From positions 1 through 22,787 of the forward strand of contig DAOUJD010000031.1 of assembly GCA_034423115.1 (NCBI GenBank): a stretch of 22,787 nt of DNA. The letters run 5' to 3'. A program made the position numbers and the translations under genes. The notes below the pieces were generated by a model that worked only from the letters and a program-made list of their open reading frames with translations, was not told where the DNA came from and did no database searches. The first letter of the stretch is position 1; each line of letters begins with the position of its first letter. Source of the DNA: Bin87 sp034423115. GTDB lineage: Bacteria > Chloroflexota > Dehalococcoidia > Lucifugimonadales > UBA3495. This document shows, in pieces, positions 14,464 to 21,800 of the stretch.

Positions 14464-15334
14464 AACCCGGCGTCCGACGACGCATGGGCTGGCCGAACTC
14501 TCTCTGGAGCGTCCGGATAGGCGCACTCGCCTCGCGCCCGCACGCACTCGGCCGCCGCTGATTGTCCAACGGGCGCTTTACCCGGACGATGCCGCTCCCG
14601 ACCTGGCCCATGTTTTCCTCTCCAACCCAACTGGCGGGTTGTTCGCCGGCGACCGCCAGGAAGTCAGGATCGAGGTCGGCCGCGGCGCCAGGGCCCATGT
14701 CACCACGCAGAGCGCGACCAAGATTTACACGATGGAGCGAGGCCAGGCCGAGCAGCGCGTAGTTCTAAACGTGGCCGCCGGCGGTTATCTGGAGTACCTC
14801 CCCGACCCACTCATTCCCTTCAGCAACTCTAGCCTGGAGCAGGACTTTTGCATCACGGTAGATCCCGGAGGCACATTGCTTTGGTGGGACATCATCACTC
14901 CCGGGCGGGTGGCAATGAGGGAATCGTTCCAATATCGCAGCGTCCGGAATCGCCTCGCGGTGTATCGGGACGATCAACGGGCGGTTTTCCGAGAAGCCTT
15001 CGATCTCTCGCCGCAGGAATCTGCGCCCAACGGCATCGGTCTGTTGAGCGCAGCGTTCAGCGAAAACGAGGACAACAGCGGCTTGACGCTCGGTTCGATG
15101 CTGATCGTATGCGATCACGCCACCGCCCGCCGGATCCTGGGTATAGCGAGAGAAACGCTCCCCCTCGTTTGCAATGCACGCTCCGGCGCATCGATGCTGC
15201 CAGATGGCAACGGCCTCGGGATCAAAGTGATCGGCGCGGATTGTTCGGCCGCACAACAGGCATTGAACCGGGTTTGGTCAATCGCAAGGTCAGAACTGCT
15301 GGGAGCCGAACCTCCTCCCTCAAGGAAATACTGA
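14432..15334 (+). CDS. ureD: Urease accessory protein UreD (UreH)
   Basis: 300 residues. The ATG at 14432 gives a 32-bp overlap with the 3' end of ureG in another frame. Family features are 'GGLFAGDRQEVRIEVGRGA', 'HVTTQSATKIYTMERGQAEQ' and 'LEYLPDPLIPFSNSSLEQDF', then 'WWDIITPGRVAMRESF'. UreD is the scaffold that contacts urease and is proposed to hold a tunnel through which nickel passes from UreG. Here it is the last gene of the cluster (order ABC-F-G-D). The divergent 30-residue N-terminus is partly forced by the overlap. Confidence 0.92.
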   Translation: MQSATLLPPAETRRPTTHGLAELSLERPDRRTRLAPARTRPPLIVQRALYPDDAAPDLAHVFLSNPTGGLFAGDRQEVRIEVGRGARAHVTTQSATKIYTMERGQAEQRVVLNVAAGGYLEYLPDPLIPFSNSSLEQDFCITVDPGGTLLWWDIITPGRVAMRESFQYRSVRNRLAVYRDDQRAVFREAFDLSPQESAPNGIGLLSAAFSENEDNSGLTLGSMLIVCDHATARRILGIARETLPLVCNARSGASMLPDGNGLGIKVIGADCSAAQQALNRVWSIARSELLGAEPPPSRKY

Positions 15335-15482
15335 GGGAATCCACCGACCGCACCGCCGCCGCGCCGATTCAACCCCGTCGCCTTACCAACAGGCAAGTCT
15401 GAATTTACGGAATCAGGTTACCTCAGCGTGTCAGCAATCCGTTCGCCTGTCGGTCTGCCTGGCTCACCGGGGGGTTGCCATA
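15335..15482. other. Convergent intergenic gap
   Basis: 148 bases between the 3' ends of ureD (+) and the lipoprotein gene (-). I looked for a two-way terminator and found only weak pairing (CTGA/TCAG around 15401-15418) and no T-run. Confidence 0.4.
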
Positions 15483-16760
15483 TCACTGCGGAGCCGGGCC
15501 GAGCACCCGATAGCCGTTGTTCTCCTCGGTCCGTTCCGGAACGGGCAGGATTTCGACCACCACGTTTGCCAGACCGACAACCTCGCCGTTCTCGTCGAAA
15601 CTGTAGCCATCGCCTATCGCGCCGCTCCAGGTGATTCCATACAGGCAGTCCCTGAAAGCATCGGCGTTCTGGCCGTCGTTAATGCGCCGCAGGCATTCCG
15701 CCGTGATGTAAACGTTGTCGTAGGCCGATCCCACGTACCACGAAAGGGTCAGGTAGTCGTAGCGCTCCCTGAATTTTTCCAGTACCTGCTGTCCGCGTTC
15801 GTTGGACGGGTCAATGTCGGCCAGGATGGCCTTCACCCCCGTGGCGGCTTCACCGGCAATCTCCAACGCCGTCGTTCCGGCGCCCACGTCTTCCGTATAA
15901 ATGGCGTCCTCGTAACCCAGCTCTCTCAACTGTTTGATGATCGTTCCGCCGGTGAATTCCGACTGCGCAGCCAGGTGAACGGCGTCGGGATTGGCGCTCA
16001 CCAGTTTGGTGAGATACGTCCGGAAGTCGGTGATGTCTGAGGCATAACGTTCCTCGGCCACCAGCGTCCCGCCCAACTGCTGGAACTGCTCAACGGTGGT
16101 CCGGCGAATGCCCTCGGCGTAATCGGTGGCCTCGGTGATGGTCCCCAGCGTGCGGACGCCGTCGTGCCACATCACGTTGCCGGTTTCCAGGCCCCGCTGC
16201 TGGTCGCTCATGGACGTGCGGAAGATGTAGTCGCCCGCGTGGGCGATGTCAGGGTTCGTCGCCAGCCCCGAGAACAACACCACTCCACCAGCCTCAGCCA
16301 GGGGAGCCGCGCCAAGCATGGCTCCGCTGCACGACGTGCCCAGGATGATCTTCACTCCGTCCACGTCGGTCAGCTTTTTGTAGGCCGTGATGGCGTCCTG
16401 GGCGGAGCACTTGGAATCCTCGACAATGAGGTTCAGCTCGCGCCCGTTGATGCCCCCTGCCGCGTTGATTTCATCCACGGCCATCTGCTTGGCCCGCACC
16501 GCTACATTCCCGTAGGTTTCGCCCGGCCCGGTAACGGACTCCATCACGCCGATAACGAAAGGCTCGCCGGCTGCTGGCGCGATCAACGTCGGCGCTGGTT
16601 CCGCAGGTGCCATTGTCGGCGTGGCAAGCGTGTTTGCAACGGCCGGCGTGGTCGTCTGGAACGCTGGTTCCGGTGTCGGGACCGCATCCGCGCCACATGC
16701 CACCATCAGAGCCATGACGAAAATTGTAGATATGATCAGCTTCCAGGATATTGCTCTCAC
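15483..16760 (-). CDS. Branched-chain amino acid/amide-type ABC substrate-binding lipoprotein
   Basis: 425 residues from a GTG at 16760, with GGAGGAA (16768-16774) 7 nt upstream. The signal peptide (residues 1-21) ends in 'MVAC' with Cys22 as the lipid anchor, slightly off the ideal lipobox. A Thr/Pro/Ala linker runs to about residue 66. The periplasmic-binding type-I fold (LivJ-like) follows: 'FVIGVMESVTGPGETYGN', 'AVDEINAAGGINGRELNLI', 'KIILGTSCSGAMLGAAPLA' and 'YIFRTSMSDQQRG'. It differs from UrtA in every diagnostic block, so the ligand is probably not urea; amino acids or amides are plausible. No permease or ATPase gene accompanies it in the window. It converges on the urease cluster, so it is not part of that operon. 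Confidence 0.88.
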   Translation of the reverse strand: MRAISWKLIISTIFVMALMVACGADAVPTPEPAFQTTTPAVANTLATPTMAPAEPAPTLIAPAAGEPFVIGVMESVTGPGETYGNVAVRAKQMAVDEINAAGGINGRELNLIVEDSKCSAQDAITAYKKLTDVDGVKIILGTSCSGAMLGAAPLAEAGGVVLFSGLATNPDIAHAGDYIFRTSMSDQQRGLETGNVMWHDGVRTLGTITEATDYAEGIRRTTVEQFQQLGGTLVAEERYASDITDFRTYLTKLVSANPDAVHLAAQSEFTGGTIIKQLRELGYEDAIYTEDVGAGTTALEIAGEAATGVKAILADIDPSNERGQQVLEKFRERYDYLTLSWYVGSAYDNVYITAECLRRINDGQNADAFRDCLYGITWSGAIGDGYSFDENGEVVGLANVVVEILPVPERTEENNGYRVLGPAPQ

Positions 16761-17014
16761 TTTTCAGTTCCTCCGCTTTGCCGCGAGTAACGGTGGTCAA
16801 TCGCGCAATTGCTGTCGAACACTGGTCTCGGGTATCGAGGTGCAACGACCTGCGAATTCCAAGGCAGTCCCAAATCCGTTAAACGATCCGTGACACAACG
16901 CTGTCGCCGTCGGTCGTGCGGGTTGATCAGGTACATCAGAGTCCCGCGCGGCCACAGGCCACCACGCCAGCGCCACCATGCGGACAGCGCGCCGATCACG
17001 AGAAAACTGGCCAT
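16757..17014 (-). CDS. Possible small protein overlapping the lipoprotein start
   Basis: An 85-residue open frame from ATG 17014 whose TGA overlaps the next gene's GTG (GTGA). That arrangement is typical of coupled genes. The first 30 residues are Trp-rich and mildly hydrophobic ('MASFLVIGALSAWWRWRGG') with GC-rich third positions; the second half has no clear codon bias. No family is recognised and there is no good ribosome binding site. It may simply be open leader sequence. Confidence 0.22.
   Translation of the reverse strand: MASFLVIGALSAWWRWRGGLWPRGTLMYLINPHDRRRQRCVTDRLTDLGLPWNSQVVAPRYPRPVFDSNCAIDHRYSRQSGGTEK
16768..16774 (-). promoter_or_regulatory. Ribosome binding site of the orphan lipoprotein gene
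   Basis: GGAGGAA on the - strand, 7 nt before the GTG at 16760. It fixes this non-ATG start, which lies directly before a complete signal peptide. Confidence 0.7.
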
Positions 17015-17740
17015 CGTGCAGCCCTGCTGTTCAGGGTACTCGCGCGTGATGAGCCAGGCATGATCGGCTGCACAATCATGGACAGTTCTGCATCTATTAT
17101 TCCGCCGAACCCCATTGATTCAAATCGAGCGGTCCTGCGTAGTCCGACTGGCTTCTGTCGAGGATGTCAAATTTTTAGACGCTTTAGCACGTATCGTCAG
17201 TTGACAAATGGCGTCCCTGAAATACGGACTCACGATCCAGAGTGTCGATCTTGTGATTGGATTCACCTCAACCGGTCACGCAGTCCTGACTGCACCCATG
17301 CCGAACGAGTCGCGCGTCGGCGAACACACACATCAGGAATTTTATCACAGTCAATGGATTTGACATGATTTTTACGTAATTTATTCGAGCTATCAGAGTG
17401 ATATTTATGTGAGTTATGCGTTAAGAAGGGGATACCCACCGGAACGTTCTGATCGTATCGGTAAAGAGATCATCAATACTCCGTCGTCAGTTCAGGCTCA
17501 CTCGCAGAATCGCTCCGTCGGACCTGGAGGGGGTCAAGTCCCGTCAACTGGTGTGAAAGGTGTCATCCTTGTTGATGATGTTCAGGCAGTTGCCTCCAGG
17601 ATGTTGCTGGCCGTTGGGGTCTCGGTAGCAAGATCGTCCGTGAAGGTGAGATAGCGCCGGCCTTCGGCCCATTCGTAGGTGCTGCTCGGCCAGTCCGCCA
17701 GAGGCGGACGCCCACCAAACGGCGCGTTGTGGCCCGGTAA
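17015..17740. other. Gene-poor region with an AT-rich tract and a possible remnant
   Basis: No convincing gene. About 17150-17430 is visibly AT-richer than the rest of the window (runs such as 'aatttttag' and 'gatttttacgtaatttattc'), as in a promoter region or acquired DNA. From about 17720 down to 17580 on the - strand a frame reads 'WPSSTYEWAEGRRYLTFTD' and then 'DLATETPTASNILEATA' before a stop. This looks like the C-terminus of a lost protein, interrupted by a 15-bp palindrome at 17694-17708; I cannot name it. No tRNA is seen. Confidence 0.4.
17694..17708. repeat. 15-bp palindrome TCCGCC-AGA-GGCGGA (copy 3)
   Basis: Same stem as the copies at 1896-1910 and 2423-2437; the loop is the complement of copy 2, so it is copy 2 in inverse orientation. 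It sits in the protein-like remnant just left of the 236-bp tandem array, about 15 kb from the other copies. Confidence 0.7.
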
Positions 17741-18505
17741 GGGTGGTTGAGACCCCTGAAACGCCCCATTGAGAACCGGTTTTTTGTTCGTTTTTGCCGC
17801 CCTTCCGCGGTCCGGGTCAAAGCCCTCTCGCCCGTTCACCGGTCCGCAGTCGTCGCCGGTGACGTGGCCCGGGCATCGCAGTTCATTGGATCAGACGCCG
17901 TCGCGCCGGTTCCAAATCGCCGTCGCCGGGCTGCAAATCGACACCTCGAAAAGGGGTGGTTGAGCCCTCAAAAAACGCCGGTTGAGACCCCTGAAACACC
18001 CTATTGAGAACCAGTTTTTTGTTCTATTTTGCCGCCATGTCGCCGTCCGGATCAAAGCCCTCGCGCCCGACCACCGGACCGGAGTCGTCGCCGGTGACGT
18101 GGCCCGGGCATCGCAGTTCATTGGATCAGACGCCGTCGCGCCGGGCGCCAAATCGCCGCCGCCGGGCCGTAAATCGACACCCCGAAAATGGGTGGTTGAG
18201 CCCTCAAAAAAGGGTGGTTGAGACTTCTGAAACACCCCATTGAGAACCGGCTTTTTGTTCGTTTTTGGTCGCCATGCCGCCGTCCGGATCAAAGCCCTCG
18301 TGCCTATTCACTGGACAGCAGTCGTCGCCGCCGACGTGGCCGGGTCATCATGGTTGACTGGATCAGACGCCGTCGAGCCGGTGCCAAATCGCCGCCGCCA
18401 GATCGCAGATCGACACCTCAAAAAGGGGTGGTTGCGCCCTCAAAAAAGGGTGGTTGAGATGCCAAAAACACCCCATCGAGAACCGTCCTTTAGTTCGATT
18501 GTGCT
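17741..18505. repeat. Tandem array of 236-bp units (three full, one partial)
   Basis: Units begin at 17741, 17976, 18212 and 18448 (periods 235, 236 and 236). The fourth fades out near 18505. Each opens with GGGTGGTTGAGA or a close variant, runs through CATTGAGAACCGG-like sequence and a T-rich tract, and closes with GGGTGGTTGAG-CCCTCAAAAAA, so the 11-bp opening motif occurs twice per unit. Units 1 and 2 share an exact core of about 60 bases (including GTGACGTGGCCCGGGCATCG). The unit lengths are not multiples of three and frames shift between units, so it is not a protein repeat. It lies between the 3' end of the giant repeat-protein gene and the lipoprotein gene. Confidence 0.88.
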
Positions 18506-18582
18506 GGGCCCTCGGTATCGAGGCGTCGGGCTAACGATGATCCCCAGTGGGCGCAACCGCCGTGCGCGGCCTCCCGGATCCT

Positions 18583-18701
18583 GTCGTTGCGACCCCGCGC
18601 GCGATGCGGGGGATGGCAATCTCGTGGCGGTTTGGACGGCCACTCGCTCGGGGTTCTTTGCGCCGACGAGGTTGCCGCGTCGCTGTGCTCCTGGCAATGA
18701 C
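18583..18701. repeat. Inverted-repeat intergenic element of the 'IARSEATKQS' type
   Basis: The - strand translates to 'VIARSTATRQPRRRKEPRA', close to the spurious peptide ('VIARSEATKQS') that marks a dispersed intergenic repeat seen in many bacteria. The ends are imperfectly inverted (GTCGTTGC against GGCAATGAC). An inner pair GGCAATCTCGT (18615-18625) and ACGAGGTTGCC (18666-18676) matches at 10 of 11 positions. It is a palindromic element, not a gene. Confidence 0.65.
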
Positions 18702-18731
18702 AGATCTGAAAACCGGCGGACCCTGATGGGT

Positions 18732-18775
18732 GCGCCGGAACGCGTTGACGATTAACGCAACCTGCGCTCCGGTGC
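18732..18775 (-). terminator. Hairpin downstream of the giant repeat-protein gene
   Basis: GCGCCGGA (18732-18739) pairs with TCCGGTGC (18768-18775), and inside it GCGTT (18742-18746) pairs with AACGC (18754-18758). It lies 41 bp past the stop codon of the - strand gene. No T-run follows, so this is a candidate terminator or 3'-end stabiliser only. Confidence 0.3.
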
Positions 18776-18815
18776 GTTGAGGATTTCGCCGCACTGACCA
18801 TTCGCAGCCCGCTCG

Positions 18816-21800
18816 CTACGGGGCGAAGGGATTCGCGAAGACCAGGCCGGCGATGGCGATTTTCTTGGTTTTCAGGTCGCCGTTTGCCGTGTGGGGGACG
18901 AACCGGTAGCGGTCAACCTCAGAGGTTTTGGTGGTGTACGTCACGGTGGTGGGTTCGTTGTTGGCATCATGAGCGTCCCCGCTCCAACGGTGGAAGGTTC
19001 CCTGGGCGTCCCTGACGCCGGTGAATCCGAGCGTGCCGCTGAGTTCCGTCTGTTGGGTATCGCTCAGTACCGTGCGGGTCTGCGTGGGTTGTCCCGCGTC
19101 GTCCACGTGGTAAACGTCAACCAACGGGCCTGCACAAGCCCAGGCGTCGTTGCTGAATTCGCAACCCTCATAGACGTTCTGGAGATCGGCTTCGCTCACT
19201 CTCTGTCCGTTATGGTGGTAGGTCCGGCGCATGTACTCTTCGATGGTCACGGTATATCCGGTGACGCTGGAACGGGAGTCGGCCCATTTGCTCCAGTCGA
19301 TGCTATAACTCCCGTTGCTCTCAATCCGATAGTCCGCGAACTTGGTGGAGTTGCAATGGACCGGCGCCTGATCAACGATATATTGCCAACAATCGTCTTG
19401 CGGAGTCAGCGCCAACGGCTCCCGGGTTACCTGCACCACGTAGACCCTCAACTCGCTGCTTTCGTCGTGGGTCACCGTTACGACGATGTAGTTGACGCCC
19501 ACGCTCAGATCGATTTGGTGTCCATTGCTGGAGGGTCTGCTGTCCGAGGGTAGGATCGAAACCGAAACGCCCGATTCGGCAGTTGGCGAGGCGGTTACCC
19601 TGGTGCGGCGATCCGAGATAGGGGTGCTGACTTCGTAATAGAGGGTATCGCTGTCAAAGGAAAAGGGTATGCCGGCCAGGGCTAGCGATGCAAGACTGGT
19701 GTCAATCCCCTGCAGATCCGTGGGCGTCCCGGGTGGGTCCGGTTGGATGGCTTCGGTTACGACGGGCTCCACCGCATCCGTGGACACCCGCGACGCGCTC
19801 TTGCCTGGTCCCTCCCCGTCGGTGTAGGAAACCGTGGCCCGCAGGTGCATTTCAGCTTCGTCGGACGTTGGGGTGTAGGTGTCGGAGGTAGCATCGACGA
19901 TATCCGTCCAGGTGCTGCCGTCGTCCGACGATTTCGCCCATTGCCAACTGCTCGCGCTGACGCTGCCGTCCGAATCGTTCAGCGTGGCCGTGATCTCGGT
20001 GTCCACCTCGGGCTCCAACGACGACAGCACCACTCGTCCCGCCTCGTCCACGTTGGTGAGATTGACGGTGACGGTGATGGTGTCGTCTATGGCCGCGTCC
20101 TGGTTGTGGTCGGCGTCCAGCCCATCGGAGACCTGCACCACCACGGTGAGCGAAGGGTCGGTCTCGTAGTCAAGGGCCGCGCCCGAAGCGACCTCAAGCC
20201 GGCCGGTGGCGGCGTTGATGGCGAACCGGTCGGAGTCGTCTCCGCTAGCCAGGGAGTAGGTCAGCGTGTCGCTCTCCGGGTCGATTGCCGCAACGGAGTC
20301 GCCGACCCAGGCGCCCGCAACCGCGTCTTCAGGCAGGGAACGCGTTGTCGCGCTGCCCTCGACGAAATCCGGCGCGGCATTGGGGGACCGTCCCTGCACG
20401 GCGTGGCTGGCGACGCCGTGGGCCTGCTTGCCCGTGCCCTCGCCGTCGTCATAGGAGGCCCGGGCCCTGATGAACTTGCCGACGTCGGCCGCAACGGGAG
20501 TGTATTTTTCCGACGCGGCGTCGGTGATATCCGTCCACGTGGTCGCTTGGGCGCTGTCGGCGGTCTGCCATTGCCAGGTCAGATTGGTGATGGAGCCGTC
20601 CGGGTCGGTAAGCGACGCGGCCAGTTCCACGGCAACCTGGGGATTGTCCGAAGTCAGTTCCACCTCGCCGGGCTCCTCCACGTTCGTGATGTTGATTTTC
20701 ACCAGGGCGGATGCATCCCATTCGGTATCTGCATTGCCGTACTGATCCTTGCTATCCCGGACCAAAACCCAGATGTAAGAAGTGGGTCTGCGTTCGTAAC
20801 TCAGCAAGAGGTTGGAGTTCATGTTGATTTGGCCGGACACGGAATTTACCTGGTATCGGCTGGTGCCCACAGTGTTGTAACCGTATCTGAGAGTGTCGTC
20901 GTCCGGGTCGGTCGCCAGCACGGGCAACCCAACGTTGGCGCCGATTGCGGAGTCTTCCGGAAAGGAACGAGTGATCGGCGCGGTCTCGTTGAATGCCGGC
21001 GGCAGGTTGGACGGTGGCGCGGCCAGCACGGTGTTCGCGGAAATCACCTGCGCCGTCTTCTGGTTGGTATCCGATTCGTCGTCCCAGTAATTGGCGGTGA
21101 TCCGCAGGTAATTCCCAACGTCCGCCGTTACCGGCGTGTAATCCAAAGTCGCGCTGGAGGTGTCGGTGTCTGACACCTCAGTCCAGGTCCCCGATTCCGG
21201 GTCAGTGCTCCGTTCCACCACCCAGTTGACCTGGTTGCCGTCCGCCAGGTCCACGCCGTCCGGGTCGGTGAGGGTGGCAGCGATTGCCGTGTCGACCTGC
21301 GGCTGGGCGCTGCCCAGGCCGACCTCGCCGCTTTCGTCGACGTTGGTGACCTGGATTTCCACCGTGATGCTGTCGTCGATTGTGGAGTCGGAATTGCCGT
21401 CTTTGTCTTTGCCGTCCGAGATGTCCAGCGTGAGTTGGTACGAATCCTGGCTCTCGTAATCCAGGCTTTCGCCGGTTGCGATTTGTATCTGGTTGCCGAT
21501 GATCGTAAAGGGAGTGTGGCCAGCGCCGTTTTGGTAGGTCAACGTATAGGAAGGGGTGTCGCCGTCCAGGTCGGTGACGTCCAGTTGGGCGACGGTATCT
21601 CCAGCGCTGGCATCCTCGCTGACCATGAATGCCGAACCGTCAGTGGTGACGAATTCCGGATCGGCGTTATGCAGCACCCTGATGGTCACGTTTACCGTGT
21701 CGTCCTTGCTGGAACTCACCCCGTCAAGCAGGTTCTTCCCGTCGCTGACGGATACCTTGATCGCCAGCTCGTCGCCGGCGGTGAAACTTCCGGCGTCGCT

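Noticed and set aside
17741..18505. CRISPR array or repeated small proteins in the tandem repeats
   Set aside because: Units are about 236 bp with no short repeat/spacer pattern, and the frame changes from unit to unit, so the 79-86 codon frames are by-products.
18440..18801. Small proteins on the - strand reading 'IARSTATRQ' or 'CHCQEHSDAA'
   Set aside because: These are translations of an inverted-repeat intergenic element, not genes.
19743..21173. 476-codon open frame on the + strand
   Set aside because: It lies antisense to the giant repeat protein, which has clear domains; the repetitive composition produces long antisense frames.
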